NCBI RefSeq assembly: GCF_946463545.1
Contig: NZ_OX296583.1
Span: 434,001 to 498,000, forward strand
Reading direction: 5' to 3'
Length of the DNA stretch: 64,000 bases
Source of the DNA: Methanothermococcus thermolithotrophicus DSM 2095
GTDB taxonomy: Archaea > AGJL01 > Methanococci > Methanococcales > Methanococcaceae
Below are positions 18,209 to 27,871 of the stretch, in pieces. How positions within the stretch are numbered: the first letter of the stretch is position 1; the number at the start of each line of letters is the position of its first letter. Made by a program: the position numbers and the translations under genes. The notes beneath the pieces were generated by a model. That model ran no database searches, was not told where the DNA came from, and saw only the letters and a program-made list of their open reading frames with translations.

Positions 18209-18787
18209 ATCAATAAAAAGGACGTAGTTGAATGGATAATTTTTATATCGATATTACTCATTGTTTGGAGCCACGTTAATGTGGTGGTATCAGACAGTAT
18301 GTATCCGATAATGGAAAGAGGAGATTTTGTAATTGTAGAAAATGCAAAGTATGAATTCAATCCTAATGATTTAAAAGTTGGCGACATTGTAGTTTACAGA
18401 GCTCACTGGCCAGACTATAAACAAAATTATGCCAAATATGTAGTTAAGATAAACAATAAATCTTTAGTTGTTTTTGAGGGAGACGCTACAAAACCAGTAA
18501 TACATAGAATTATCGAAAAAGTGGAACTAGATGGTAAAACATACTACATAACAAAAGGAGACAACAACCCAACTTATGACCCTGAACTAATCTCGCAGGA
18601 TCAAATAAAACAGAAAATAATCGAGATAGGAGGAAATCCATTAATCATACCGTATTTAGGATATATTAGTATTATACTAAAAGAGAATTTATTCTTGGTC
18701 CTGTTACTGGTTGGTTTATGGTATGCATATGACTATTTAAAAAATAAAAGACGACAGAAGGAAAAAAATAACATGGTGGATGATTAA
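18209..18787 (+). CDS. Signal peptidase I (Sec11-type), apparently with a non-AUG start
   Basis: The enzyme removes Sec signal peptides at the outer face of the membrane. The catalytic Ser is in VVSDSMYPIMERGDFVIV, followed by VVYRAHW and the conserved PVIHRIIEK and TKGDNN boxes. A C-terminal membrane segment (LFLVLLLVGLWYAYDYL) is present. The frame stays open upstream to 18200 and encodes a typical N-terminal anchor (NKKDVVEWIIFISILLIVWS), but has no ATG, GTG or TTG before the GTG at 18281. That GTG would cut off the anchor and lacks a ribosome-binding site. GGTGGTATA stands exactly where an ATC (18209) would be the start, with the spacing used throughout the window. I therefore infer an AUC (or AUA, 18206) start. 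Confidence 0.75.
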   Translation: MNKKDVVEWIIFISILLIVWSHVNVVVSDSMYPIMERGDFVIVENAKYEFNPNDLKVGDIVVYRAHWPDYKQNYAKYVVKINNKSLVVFEGDATKPVIHRIIEKVELDGKTYYITKGDNNPTYDPELISQDQIKQKIIEIGGNPLIIPYLGYISIILKENLFLVLLLVGLWYAYDYLKNKRRQKEKNNMVDD

Positions 18788-18794
18788 ATCAGAT

Positions 18795-19967
18795 TTAAAT
18801 CAAATCTTTAAAGTACTTCAAAAGTGATGGAGACTTCTTTATTATTTTAACTGCTATTTTTTTCAAATCTATATCTTCTAAATCTCCATCAATGGCATCT
18901 GCAATAGCATTTAATTCATCCTCATTTAATTTTTGAAGAATGTTTTTATACTTCAGATCCTTCATCAGATTCTTATAGTGCTTCTCCTTCCACCTGTTTT
19001 CATACTTCATAAGACATTCTTCTGAAAACTCGTTCTTTTTAACACATTCTGCCGCAACTTCACCGGCTATTGAACCACAGTCCATTGATAGGTAGATTCC
19101 CCCGCCTGTCAAAGGACTTATGTGACCTGCTGCATCTCCAACAACCATTAAATTATCTTTTACCGTTTTTTTGATAGGCCCTCCAACTGGAGCTCCACCA
19201 CATTTAAATTCAACTGGTGTGGCTTTGTCCAATCTACCTTCCAAAATAGGATTCTCTAAAAATTCATTTAAATAATCAATGGCTTTCTTTTTAGAATCAA
19301 TAACTCCTAATCCCACATTTACAGTATCTCCTTTTGGGAATAACCAAACATAACCCTTTGGAGATACATCTCCAAAATAGAATTCCATCATGTTTTTATC
19401 GAGTAACTTGGCATTTACCATTTCATACTCTGCACATGAACATATTTCTTTAGGATTCTTTTTAGTCTTTAATCCTGCCATTTCAGCAACTGAGCTCTCC
19501 ACACCATCGGCAGCGATTACAACTTTAGCCTTTACAACATACTCTTCATCGAGATGCTTAATAATAACATCATAGCCTTCCCCATTATGGTCTAGACCTA
19601 TTACTCTACTTTTGACTGCAATATTTGTCCCCACTCTTGCACTCCTTATGGCAAGATACTTATCAAATATTTTTCTTTCAACAATATAGCCGTCTGTTTT
19701 TCCTCCTTTAACAACAATTCTTTTGCCGTTTGGAGCTATTAAATAACCTCCTTTAATATAGTTCCTTACAAATGATGAATCTGTAGCTATCCCAAAGTTT
19801 TCTAATCTTGGTACTGCTTCTGCACACCTTACTGGTTCCCCTATTTCTTGAGATTTTTCAACCAATAGTGTCTTTGCACCATTCTTTGATGCATAATAGG
19901 AAGCCATACTTCCTGCAGGTCCAGCACCAACTACTACCACATCATAACTATACGTTAGCTCCCTCAT
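18795..19967 (-). CDS. Digeranylgeranylglycerophospholipid reductase (GGR family)
   Basis: This 390-residue flavoprotein has the FAD-binding [17 protein letters not shown] (about residues 10-26), the family [10 protein letters not shown] near residue 50, and the second FAD motif [20 protein letters not shown]. Enzymes of this family saturate the geranylgeranyl chains of archaeal membrane lipids. The gene directly follows a small ferredoxin gene; its ribosome-binding site GGAGG overlaps the last codons of that gene. A ferredoxin is known to be needed for full chain reduction by the Methanosarcina enzyme, so the pairing supports the assignment. Confidence 0.92.
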   Translation of the reverse strand: MRELTYSYDVVVVGAGPAGSMASYYASKNGAKTLLVEKSQEIGEPVRCAEAVPRLENFGIATDSSFVRNYIKGGYLIAPNGKRIVVKGGKTDGYIVERKIFDKYLAIRSARVGTNIAVKSRVIGLDHNGEGYDVIIKHLDEEYVVKAKVVIAADGVESSVAEMAGLKTKKNPKEICSCAEYEMVNAKLLDKNMMEFYFGDVSPKGYVWLFPKGDTVNVGLGVIDSKKKAIDYLNEFLENPILEGRLDKATPVEFKCGGAPVGGPIKKTVKDNLMVVGDAAGHISPLTGGGIYLSMDCGSIAGEVAAECVKKNEFSEECLMKYENRWKEKHYKNLMKDLKYKNILQKLNEDELNAIADAIDGDLEDIDLKKIAVKIIKKSPSLLKYFKDLI

Positions 19968-19968
19968 G

Positions 19969-20133
19969 CTATTCCTCCAAAGCGTTTAACGGACATACTA
20001 TCGCACACAATTTACAGTTTTTACATTTTTCATCATCAATGATAATCGTATTTTCTACCAATTCTATGGCCATATTTCTACATACACCGACACAGGCTCC
20101 ACAGTATCCACATTTCTCATGATTCACTTTCAT
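19969..20133 (-). CDS. Small 2[4Fe-4S] ferredoxin, likely electron donor of the reductase
   Basis: The 54-residue protein has two CxxCxxCxxxC clusters (Cys8, 11, 14, 18 and Cys37, 40, 43, 47), although the first is followed by RNM rather than Pro. I start at the ATG at 20133 after GTGATACC; the longer reading from 20166 would add MYYFQKVQSDT without a ribosome-binding site. Its stop lies one base before the reductase start, so the two genes are almost certainly translated together. Confidence 0.92.
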   Translation of the reverse strand: MKVNHEKCGYCGACVGVCRNMAIELVENTIIIDDEKCKNCKLCAIVCPLNALEE

Positions 20134-20160
20134 GGTATCACTTTGAACTTTTTGAAAATA

Positions 20161-20205
20161 GTACATCCTCCAAAGAGGGCTATAAAATCCATCAGGATTT
20201 CACCA
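20161..20205 (-). repeat. Hairpin element upstream of the ferredoxin gene
   Basis: On the minus strand the hairpin has arms AAATCC/GGATTT (20184-20200) followed by TATAGCCCTC, similar to the GTAGCCC tail of copies at 14.2 and 27.2 kb. It sits in the ferredoxin leader. Confidence 0.5.
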
Positions 20206-20281
20206 TATATTAATTACCATATAAACTTATAAAAAATAGTATTATTCAAAAATCCCATATTTAAATATTATTTTACTTATT

Positions 20282-20971
20282 TTAAAAATCAAGTTTTACA
20301 TTTCTGGTCATTCTAGGTATCATGGCCATTATAACCGCATCCCTGCACAAGTCTATCCTTTTTATGTTATCATCTGTTAAATATCCAATTACTCCGTTTT
20401 TCTGTCCTATATTTTCTATTCCATATATTTTTTCTGCAACAGAACTACACTCGGTTCCTTTTTTCATCTCCTTTACTAATTCCTTAGGAAGTTGAAAACC
20501 TTGGGACGTTCCGACGGTAAAATCTAATCCATCATAAACTACACAGACATGAATATCCATATACTTCCCTTCCTGAAGAGAACCTACTTCGGTGTCAGAA
20601 CAGAGCTCTACTAAACCAGCCTCTATACCAATACTATAAAGCGCAGGGTTTTTTTCCATTGCATTTTTTGCCCTATTTATTGCACCTCTACAGGTTTCTT
20701 TAAAGCCTATTGGTTGTTCTGAAACTCCACTTTCAACATCAACACCTACAACAAGTACATTACCAATTGTTTTCAACATGGCCTCTTCAACTGCTTTGAT
20801 TTTAACAGGGTTTTTACTTCCTACAGAAACCACCCTTAACTTATGACCTGCAGGACCTCCCCTTAGCATTCTAGCCTTCTCCATACACTCATTATCATCA
20901 CAGAGAAAGCTTCCAAATAAATAAGTCTTAGCGGGTTTTCCACATATTTCGCACACTTTAGAATCGAACAT
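20282..20971 (-). CDS. Inosine/xanthosine triphosphatase-like protein (DUF84) with N-terminal zinc-ribbon
   Basis: The main domain (residues about 45-229) has the DUF84/YjjX signatures VSVGSKNPVKIKAVEEA, GVDVESGVSEQPIGFKE, GAINRAKNAM and YSIGIEAGL. This family hydrolyses non-canonical purine triphosphates and sanitises the nucleotide pool. The first 45 residues add a zinc-binding segment with Cys7, Cys10, Cys24 and Cys29, which the bacterial proteins lack. Its role is unknown. GGTGGAAAA precedes the ATG. Confidence 0.82.
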   Translation of the reverse strand: MFDSKVCEICGKPAKTYLFGSFLCDDNECMEKARMLRGGPAGHKLRVVSVGSKNPVKIKAVEEAMLKTIGNVLVVGVDVESGVSEQPIGFKETCRGAINRAKNAMEKNPALYSIGIEAGLVELCSDTEVGSLQEGKYMDIHVCVVYDGLDFTVGTSQGFQLPKELVKEMKKGTECSSVAEKIYGIENIGQKNGVIGYLTDDNIKRIDLCRDAVIMAMIPRMTRNVKLDF

Positions 20972-21059
20972 TTTTCCACCAGGATTCTAATGAATATTAT
21001 CCAAAAAAGTGAAGGAAAAAAGAAATTATTTTAGCTAATGTAAGCTCAGCTAACTTTAT

Positions 21060-22208
21060 TTATTTCATTAAAACTTCTTTTGCAGCTTCAACTCCACTAT
21101 CAACCTTAACTCCTAATTCCTTGAATGTCATTTCAACTGCAGCCAAGGTTCCAAGTACGTGGTATTCTCTAGCTTCACCCATGTGACCTAATCTGAATAT
21201 TTTTCCACTTAGGTGTGCCTGACCACCGGCAACGAGTATTTTGTATTTTTCAGCAAGTAACTTTCTAAACTTAGAATCCTCTACTCCTTCTGGGTATTTT
21301 GCAGAAGTTACAGTAACTGACCTTGCCCTTTCTGTTGCAAATAATTCAATTCCCATAGCTTCTAAACCAGCTCTTGTAGCTTTAGCAAGTCTTTCATGTC
21401 TTTTGAATCTATTTTCTAAACCTTCCTCTAAAACTACCTCAAGAGCTTCGTTCATTGCATAGGTTAATGAAACTGATGGGGTGTAAGGTGTTTCTTTCTT
21501 GGTTTCCCATCTCTTTTTATATGTTTTAATGTCGAGATAGAATGATTTTGTTTCGGTTTTATCTATAACTTCCCATGCTTTTTCACTTACTGAAATAGCA
21601 GCCATTCCTGGAGGTGCAGCAATACATTTTTGTGATCCTGTAACACAGAGGTCTATGTTGAACTTGTCAACATCAACATAATCTCCCCCCAATGAAGAAA
21701 CAGTATCTACAACGTATAAAGCGTTGTAGTCTTTTACTACTTTTCCTATTTCTTCAATTGGGTTTTTAGCACCTGTTGAAGTTTCGTTGTGAACTATGGT
21801 AACGACTTTTATGTCTTCGTTTTCTTCTAACACTTCCTTAACTTTTTCAGGTTCAGCCATGTCGCCCCATTCATTTTCTAATTTAATTACATCCCCTTTG
21901 TAAACTGAGGCTATTTTATAGAATCTATCCCCAAAGTTACCATTTACAATTGTTAAAACTTTATCTCCTTTGTCAACGGTGTTTGAAATAGCCATATCCA
22001 TTGCTGACGTTCCTGAGCCAGTGATTAAAAATACGTCATTTTCTGTTTGAAAGACTTTTTTCATTTTTTCTACAGTATCTTCAAGTAATTCCCCATGATC
22101 TTTTGTTCTATGGCCTATTATCGGTAGAGCCATTGAATTTAAAACCTTGGTTGAAACCATTGTAGGTCCCGGAATCATAAGTAATTTTTCCATGTCCAAT
22201 TTTTTCAT
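21060..22208 (-). CDS. Class V pyridoxal-phosphate aminotransferase (alanine-glyoxylate / phosphoserine type)
   Basis: This 382-residue fold-type I enzyme begins KKLDMEKLLMIPGPTMVST. It has the SGTSAMD cofactor loop, NETSTGAKNP, VVDTVSSLGGDYVDV, and the Schiff-base lysine in CVTGSQKCIAAPPGMA. Close relatives are annotated as alanine-glyoxylate or serine-pyruvate aminotransferases. In Methanocaldococcus a homologue with broad specificity serves as phosphoserine aminotransferase, so serine synthesis is a reasonable guess. Of two nearby ATGs I prefer 22208, which leaves normal spacing after AGAGGG. Confidence 0.88.
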   Translation of the reverse strand: MKKLDMEKLLMIPGPTMVSTKVLNSMALPIIGHRTKDHGELLEDTVEKMKKVFQTENDVFLITGSGTSAMDMAISNTVDKGDKVLTIVNGNFGDRFYKIASVYKGDVIKLENEWGDMAEPEKVKEVLEENEDIKVVTIVHNETSTGAKNPIEEIGKVVKDYNALYVVDTVSSLGGDYVDVDKFNIDLCVTGSQKCIAAPPGMAAISVSEKAWEVIDKTETKSFYLDIKTYKKRWETKKETPYTPSVSLTYAMNEALEVVLEEGLENRFKRHERLAKATRAGLEAMGIELFATERARSVTVTSAKYPEGVEDSKFRKLLAEKYKILVAGGQAHLSGKIFRLGHMGEAREYHVLGTLAAVEMTFKELGVKVDSGVEAAKEVLMK

Positions 22209-22330
22209 GTACATCCCTCTAAACTACGATTTTTTAAGGGTTTATACTATCGCAATTAATTATAATTGTAACAAAACTTATGGTTCAATACTATTTATAA
22301 ATATTCCCTTAACTGAATTATAATTGGTTT

Positions 22331-23668
22331 TTATTTATTTCTAAGTTTATTCATCTTTTCAACTTTCTTTTTTATTAAATTGGTTCTTCCAATATCTTTT
22401 CTGTAAAATACTTCACCACTAATATTTTGAATGGCATTTTCAGCTATTTTTTCAGCTTCCTCAATATCATCTGCAATACCTACCACAGCGGCACTTCTGG
22501 ATCCAGTTATGTAAAGTTTTCCATCCTCTTCGTTAACTGAAGCATAGAACAGCACAGCCCCAGCTTCTTTTATTTTGTCTTCATTTACGGTTATTTCTTT
22601 GTTTTTAACTGGATTCACTGGATAGCCGTTTGGAACTACATACTTACATACTGTAGCTTTATTTTCAAACTCAACATCAATTTTATCTAGATTACCTTCA
22701 GTTATTGCCTTACAAACTTCCAAAAAGTCTGTTTTTAATATTGGTAAAAGGTTCATAGCTTCAGGATCTCCAAATCTTGCATTGTACTCTATTATTTTAG
22801 GTCCATCTACGGTAAGCATGAACTGACCATATAAAAAGCCGTGGTAAGGTCCAACTTCTTTTTTAATTGCTTTTACGGTGTTTTTCATTATTTCCTTGGC
22901 TTCTTCTAAATCTTCTTCAGTTAAAAATGGTAGGCTGTGGTTTGGACAGGAGTAAGAACCCATTCCACCAGTTATTGGTCCTTCATCGTCTTCATAGGCA
23001 TGTGGGTGATCTTGAACAGGCGGCATAAAAACAATATTATTTCCATCTACAAATCCATGAAGTGTAAATTCCACACCAACCAATTTTTCTTCAACTATTA
23101 TTTTTCCTCCGCCTATACTCTTCTCGAAAACTTCCTTGGCATATTCTTTTGCCTCTTCATTGTCCTTTAACTGCTCTCCAACAACTTTAACTCCCTTACC
23201 GCCTGTTAAACCTACTGGCTTAACTACAACGTCTTTGCCTATTTGAGTCATTTCGTCTATAAATTCCTCTAACTCACTGCAGTAGCTATCAAATGCCTTG
23301 TACTTTAAAGAACCTTTGATATCGTATTTTTCAAATAGGTTTCTCATGAATTCTTTGCTTGTCTCTATTTGAGCTGGAAGCCTTTTTGGACCTACAGTAG
23401 GGATATCCATTTCCCCGAGTAAATCAGCAGCTCCAACACCTAGTGGTGCCTCTGGACCAATTACTGCCAAATCAGGATTAACTTCTTTTACAAACTCCTT
23501 TATTGCATTTAAATCTGTTTCACTATTTATTGATACTTTTTCTGAGATTTTTGCAATTCCGGGATTTTTATTTTTCATTAATGTGTATAACTTAACGTCT
23601 TTGTTTCTTTTTAATGCATCTGCAATAGCATGTTCCCTTGCTCCGCCTCCAATAAGCAAAACCTTCAC
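22331..23668 (-). CDS. purD: Phosphoribosylamine--glycine ligase (GAR synthetase)
   Basis: This 445-residue ATP-grasp enzyme forms GAR from phosphoribosylamine, glycine and ATP in purine synthesis. The start [63 protein letters not shown] and [18 protein letters not shown] are diagnostic. The start is the GTG at 23668 after GGTGATAAA. It appears monocistronic. Confidence 0.96.
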   Translation of the reverse strand: MKVLLIGGGAREHAIADALKRNKDVKLYTLMKNKNPGIAKISEKVSINSETDLNAIKEFVKEVNPDLAVIGPEAPLGVGAADLLGEMDIPTVGPKRLPAQIETSKEFMRNLFEKYDIKGSLKYKAFDSYCSELEEFIDEMTQIGKDVVVKPVGLTGGKGVKVVGEQLKDNEEAKEYAKEVFEKSIGGGKIIVEEKLVGVEFTLHGFVDGNNIVFMPPVQDHPHAYEDDEGPITGGMGSYSCPNHSLPFLTEEDLEEAKEIMKNTVKAIKKEVGPYHGFLYGQFMLTVDGPKIIEYNARFGDPEAMNLLPILKTDFLEVCKAITEGNLDKIDVEFENKATVCKYVVPNGYPVNPVKNKEITVNEDKIKEAGAVLFYASVNEEDGKLYITGSRSAAVVGIADDIEEAEKIAENAIQNISGEVFYRKDIGRTNLIKKKVEKMNKLRNK

Positions 23669-23797
23669 TTTATCACCTTAAAAACTCTCTAATAAAAACA
23701 TCAACATAGTATATTATGGTATATTTATAATGTTTGGTTGTTCAATAGAATATAAATGTAAAACAAAAAACAACTAATAAAATATAAAAATTATCAA

Positions 23798-24310
23798 TTA
23801 AAATTCTAATGATTCTAAGTCAATTTCCTGATATTCTCTTGACTCGGTGCTTAAAATACCTACAGTAGAATATCCTGTTAAATAACCACAACATTCCCCA
23901 GGATTTATAACTAAAACACCATCAATCTCTTCAAATACCCTGTCGTGGGTATGCCCATAAATAACAACGTCATATTTTTTAGACTCGATAATTAAATCCA
24001 GAATTTCCTTATTAGTTCCGTGTAATACGAAGAATTTAAGCCCATCGGCTTCAAAAGAAAGATAATCTTCCAATTCATTATCTTCATCTAGTTCTTTTAA
24101 CCATTCTCTTAATTTTACCCTTTCACCATCATTGTTCCCATACGTTGCAATGATTCTTGAGTTTAATTTTTCAAATTCTTTTATAACAAACAAACTTACA
24201 AAATCACCACAATGAACAACTAAATCAACTTTTTCACGATTAAAAAGTTCAATGGCTTTTCTTATATTTGGTAGATGGTCGTGAGTATCAGACAATATCC
24301 CTATCTTCAT
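23798..24310 (-). CDS. YfcE/MJ0936-type metallophosphodiesterase
   Basis: This 170-residue calcineurin-like phosphoesterase has the metal-site motifs GILSDTHDHLPN, VHCGDFVS, TYGNNDGER, LHGTNK and YGHTHDRVFEE followed by INPGECCG. Members cleave simple phosphodiesters in vitro; the natural substrate is not known. I start at the ATG at 24310 after GGTGGTATT; the upstream ATG at 24340 has no ribosome-binding site. Confidence 0.9.
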   Translation of the reverse strand: MKIGILSDTHDHLPNIRKAIELFNREKVDLVVHCGDFVSLFVIKEFEKLNSRIIATYGNNDGERVKLREWLKELDEDNELEDYLSFEADGLKFFVLHGTNKEILDLIIESKKYDVVIYGHTHDRVFEEIDGVLVINPGECCGYLTGYSTVGILSTESREYQEIDLESLEF

Positions 24311-24374
24311 AATACCACCATTTGGAATACATATTGTCATATTTTGGCCATTTTACTATTTTTACTTATCCTTG

Positions 24375-25112
24375 TTATTCACTTAGTTTTTTAATCACAT
24401 TCAACATTCCATTAATAGTATATTCATCCGAAGGTATTAACGAATCAAAACCATATTTATCAACGTTCTTTTTAGTTATTGGACCTATGGAAACCACATA
24501 CTGGTCTTTTAACAAGTTTAAAAGTTCCTCATCTGAATTCTTAAAGAAATTCTTTGCAGTTAATCCACTTGTAAATGTTAAAACTATCTTTTTACCATTT
24601 TCTTTTTCTTCCCTTACAATTTCTTTTAACTTTTCAAGCTTTTCTTTTATATCTTTAGGTTCTTCAGAAGAATACACAAAAACCAAATCAACGTTAGGGA
24701 GATTTTTCTTTAAAACATCTCTTGTTGAGGGGGTTGTGGGAATTAATATCTTTTCATCTTCCTTTACTACCTTTTGCAAGGCTTCCAATAGATTTTCTGC
24801 AGTGTATTTTTCAGGGACCACATCTACATCTTTATTGAAAATTTTTTTAAACTCTTTGGCAGTTTCCACACCTATGGCCCCTATTTTTTTATCCTTTATC
24901 TTTTTTAAATCATCTTCTTTTAAAATTCTAAAGAGACCTTCAGCACCCCTTGGACTCGTAAAAACTATCCAGTCGTATTTATCCAAATCCACTTCAACAT
25001 CTTTAAAAACGAGATCCAATGTAGGGATTAATATGGGCTCAAAGCCTTCTCTATCCAATAGCTTAGCAAAATAAATTCCTTTTTCTTCAGGTCTTGTAAC
25101 TACCACTTTCAT
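24375..25112 (-). CDS. hemD: Uroporphyrinogen-III synthase
   Basis: The 245-residue protein starts KVVVTRPEEKGIYFAKLLDREGFEPILIP and includes YDWIVFTSPRGAEGLF, IGAVGVET-type (IGAIGVETAKEF) and VLTFTSGLTAKNFF (KIVLTFTSGLTAKNFFKN) motifs of HemD. It cyclises hydroxymethylbilane, a step towards F430 and corrinoids in methanogens. The sequence of this family is poorly conserved, but the two-lobe pattern is clear. GTGATACT precedes the ATG. Confidence 0.88.
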   Translation of the reverse strand: MKVVVTRPEEKGIYFAKLLDREGFEPILIPTLDLVFKDVEVDLDKYDWIVFTSPRGAEGLFRILKEDDLKKIKDKKIGAIGVETAKEFKKIFNKDVDVVPEKYTAENLLEALQKVVKEDEKILIPTTPSTRDVLKKNLPNVDLVFVYSSEEPKDIKEKLEKLKEIVREEKENGKKIVLTFTSGLTAKNFFKNSDEELLNLLKDQYVVSIGPITKKNVDKYGFDSLIPSDEYTINGMLNVIKKLSE

Positions 25113-25190
25113 AGTATCACTTAAACATAATCAACTAACATAAAGATATTATAAAAAATTAAGAGTTTAAAAATCGTTAAACAACGAAAA

Positions 25191-25472
25191 TTATAAACTC
25201 ATCATATTTATGTCTCTCAGATAAGACCTTACCTTTTTCAGGTTTTCCTCGAGCTCCTTCATACTATCTAAATCCAACCTAACATCCTCCCCATGTACAA
25301 AACCTTCAGAAATCTTAAACTCTAACTCCTTGCTACTTTTGACATCGTATTTATCATATAACTTCCTTAATTCTTGTTCCATTTCGTCCAGTTCTTCCCT
25401 AAATACCTTTTTCATAGATTTTATGATTATTTTATCATCTACTTCCATCAAATTATTATATTCTTTCAACAT
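25191..25472 (-). CDS. Small helical hypothetical protein
   Basis: I do not recognise this 93-residue protein. It is charged and predicted to be mostly helical (EELDEMEQELRKLYDKYD, LDSMKELEENLKKVRSYLRD), with a central strand-like part (LEFKISEGFVHGEDVRLD). The ATG at 25472 is preceded by a strong GGGGGAT. The upstream TTG at 25481 overlaps that site and is less likely. Confidence 0.65.
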   Translation of the reverse strand: MLKEYNNLMEVDDKIIIKSMKKVFREELDEMEQELRKLYDKYDVKSSKELEFKISEGFVHGEDVRLDLDSMKELEENLKKVRSYLRDINMMSL

Positions 25473-25529
25473 ATCCCCCAAACAACTTTAAGATATATAA
25501 AGATTGATTTTTAAATTATAAATAACTAC

Positions 25530-25655
25530 CTAAATCAAAAACCTTCGATTTTTAATATGGTTTTTATACTTTAAACTACTTTTATTTATAAGGCATATCC
25601 AAGAGGCGAAGGATGATCTAAATATAATAAAAACCTTCGGTTTTCATCCATTCAA
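25530..25655. repeat. Hairpin elements upstream of enolase
   Basis: An AAAACCTTCGGTTTTCATC hairpin occurs at about 25630-25647 and a related, imperfect AAAAACCTTCGATTTTT at 25537-25553, with AGAGGCGAAGGATG between them. These belong to the hairpin family and lie in the enolase promoter/leader region. Confidence 0.5.
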
Positions 25656-25745
25656 GTGCATAACTCAATTATAAAATTATTAAACCAATATTGGTGTATT
25701 TTTACATTAAAAATAAATATACAGTATTTTTATGGAGGTGAAATT

Positions 25746-27038
25746 TTGTTAAAAAATCTAGATGATTCATTTGACATATACGATATTCACGCAAGAGAAG
25801 TATTGGATTCAAGGGGAAACCCAACAGTTGAAGTTGAAGTATTAACATTTGGAGGAGGATATGGTAAAGCCATAGTCCCTAGTGGAGCTTCAACAGGTAC
25901 CCACGAAGCTGTGGAGTTAAGAGATGGAGAAAACAGATTTGGCGGCAAAGGTGTTTTAAAGGCTGTTGAAAATGTAAATAATATCATAAAGCCGGAGTTA
26001 ATAGGATACGATTCAAGATTACAGAGAGAAATCGACACATTAATGATAGAATTAGATGGAACTGACAACAAAGGTAAATTAGGTGCAAACGCAATATTGG
26101 CTGTTTCATTGGCTGTTGCTAAAGCTGCAGCAGAAACCGCTTCACTACCACTGTACAAGTACATTGGCGGATGCAACTCCTATGTAATGCCTACACCAAT
26201 GATGAATGTTTTAAACGGTGGAGAACATGCTGGAAACGCTTTAGATTTCCAAGAGTTCATGATAATGCCGGTTGGTGCAGATAGTATTGCAGAAGCCATA
26301 AGAATGTGTGCAGAAACATACCAAACATTGAAAAAAGTTATTTCAGAAAAATATGGAAAAGATGCGGTCAATATTGGGGATGAAGGAGGATTTGCACCAC
26401 CAATTAATGACATAAGAGAAGCTTTAGATTTACTATCTAACAGCGTTAAAAAGGCAGGTTATGAAAACGAAATAGTATTTGCACTTGACTGTGCAGCAAG
26501 TGAATTCTACAGTGAAAAAGATGGGGCATACATAATAAACGGGGAAAAAGTACCTCAAGAAAAATTAATCGAGCTCTACAAGGAATTAATAGATGAATAT
26601 CCAATAGTTTCAATTGAAGACCCACTTTATGAGGAAGATTTTGAAGGATTTGCAACAATTACAAAGGAATTAAAAGGTATTCAGATTGTTGGTGACGATT
26701 TATTTGTTACAAACACCGAAAGATTAAGAAAAGGTATTGAAGTTGGGGCAGGTAACGCATTATTGTTAAAGGTAAATCAGATAGGAACACTTTCAGAATC
26801 AATTGATGCTGCAAACCTTGCATCTAGAAACGGCTATGGGGTTGTAGTTTCACACAGAAGTGGTGAATCAGAAGATGCAACAATAGCTGATTTAGCTGTT
26901 GCATTGAATGCTGGACAGATAAAAACAGGAGCTCCTGCAAGGGGAGAAAGAACTGCAAAATATAACCAATTAATTAGGATAGAAGAAGAGCTCGGATATC
27001 CTAAATACGCTGGAAAGAACTTCAGATGTCCATTTTAA
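25746..27038 (+). CDS. eno: Enolase
   Basis: The 430-residue protein interconverts 2-phosphoglycerate and phosphoenolpyruvate. It contains [78 protein letters not shown] and [11 protein letters not shown], all expected for active enolase. The start is inferred at the TTG at 25746 after GGAGGTGAAATT; the long upstream reading from 25656 is repeat-derived. The last 110 bp recur in decayed form about 800 bp downstream. Confidence 0.96.
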   Translation: MLKNLDDSFDIYDIHAREVLDSRGNPTVEVEVLTFGGGYGKAIVPSGASTGTHEAVELRDGENRFGGKGVLKAVENVNNIIKPELIGYDSRLQREIDTLMIELDGTDNKGKLGANAILAVSLAVAKAAAETASLPLYKYIGGCNSYVMPTPMMNVLNGGEHAGNALDFQEFMIMPVGADSIAEAIRMCAETYQTLKKVISEKYGKDAVNIGDEGGFAPPINDIREALDLLSNSVKKAGYENEIVFALDCAASEFYSEKDGAYIINGEKVPQEKLIELYKELIDEYPIVSIEDPLYEEDFEGFATITKELKGIQIVGDDLFVTNTERLRKGIEVGAGNALLLKVNQIGTLSESIDAANLASRNGYGVVVSHRSGESEDATIADLAVALNAGQIKTGAPARGERTAKYNQLIRIEEELGYPKYAGKNFRCPF

Positions 27039-27198
27039 ATAAATAATTCTATTTTTTTACTTTTTTATTCTATTTTTACAAGGTTAATTATCAAGAAAGT
27101 TAATTCGGAGCTCACCGCCATAATAAACACTATATCGAATAAGTTATATAATCATCATGATGACATAATAACCATAATAAGAACTAAATGGTGGTGTT

Positions 27199-27693
27199 AT
27201 GGCTACAACCTATGAGTTAAAAATATGCGGAATTGAACAAAATCCTTCGGATTTTGTAGCCCGAAGCAAAGCTCCGGAAGTTCAACACGTTGGGTTCAGG
27301 GATAGGATAGAAGACATAGGGAGAGGTTTGGGCGTTGATGGAGTGGTTTATAACTACGAGGATGGAACTGTTAGAATATTGGCAAACTTTGATGATGAGG
27401 AACTAAAAGAATTTTTTAAAAAAAGTATAAAGTTTTTGGAAAAAAAAGATAATTTAATTAAAATAGAGGAGATTGAAGAAAAAGAGCTAAATACATTTAT
27501 TGAGTTTCCAAGTGGAATAAATAGGATTTCAGCAGATGACTTAATAGAATTAAACAAAAAATTAGATGAAGGAGTTAAATACATTAAAATGATTTTTGGA
27601 GTTTTGGAAGAGGTTAAAAAAGGACAGGATGCAATAATAAAAGGGCAAGATGAAATAAAAGAAATTCTTAAAAAGATTGAACAAAAACTTTAA
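27199..27693 (+). CDS. Acylphosphatase-like protein interrupted in frame by a hairpin element
   Basis: The protein has the acylphosphatase fold pattern (YELKICGI ... [45 protein letters not shown], shown in parts). It keeps the phosphate-binding loop (VQHVGFR, normally VQGVGFR) and the catalytic Asn in VYNYEDG. Between KICGI and VQHVGFR, where family members run straight on, lie 15 extra residues (13-27), [15 protein letters not shown]. They are encoded by a hairpin unit with arms ACAAAATCC/GGATTTTGT and a GTAGCC...CTCCG tail (27235-27279). A C-terminal helical extension (about residues 90-164, with [18 protein letters not shown]) is also unusual. The ATG follows GGTGGTGTT. Activity is uncertain. 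Confidence 0.8.
   Translation: MATTYELKICGIEQNPSDFVARSKAPEVQHVGFRDRIEDIGRGLGVDGVVYNYEDGTVRILANFDDEELKEFFKKSIKFLEKKDNLIKIEEIEEKELNTFIEFPSGINRISADDLIELNKKLDEGVKYIKMIFGVLEEVKKGQDAIIKGQDEIKEILKKIEQKL
27235..27279 (+). repeat. Hairpin element inserted in frame in the acylphosphatase-like gene
   Basis: This is a 45-bp unit: GAACAAAATCC, loop TTC, GGATTTTGTAGCC, then CGAAGCAAAGCTCCGGAA. It adds exactly 15 codons. The first arm, second arm and GTAGCC tail match the intergenic family and the two units in cofD. Confidence 0.8.
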
Positions 27694-27727
27694 TGTCTGA
27701 TATGGTCATCTAAAAAATAGAAAATCG

Positions 27728-27840
27728 GAGCTCCTGCAAGGGGGAGGAATGAACCACAAAATACAGTCAAACTTATAAAATTGAGGGGAGCTCGGATATC
27801 CAAAATACATGAAAGAACTTCAGATGTCTGTTTTAGATAG
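27728..27840 (+). pseudogene. Decayed duplicate of the enolase 3' end
   Basis: Over about 110 bp this follows 26928-27040 closely. Shared strings include GGAGCTCCTGCAAGGGG, AGCTCGGATATCC, AAATAC and GAAAGAACTTCAGATGTC, ending near TTTTAGATAG (enolase: TTTTAAATAA). Small indels destroy the frame. The acylphosphatase-like gene lies between the real enolase end and this copy. Confidence 0.85.
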
Positions 27841-27871
27841 TTGATACTTTTTTTATGATTTGGGGGGAATT

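Noticed and set aside
24322-25074. 250-codon ORF opposite hemD
   Set aside because: It is antisense to a clear hemD frame, rich in Ser/Phe/Leu as expected for the complement of Glu/Lys-rich coding, and has no ribosome-binding site.
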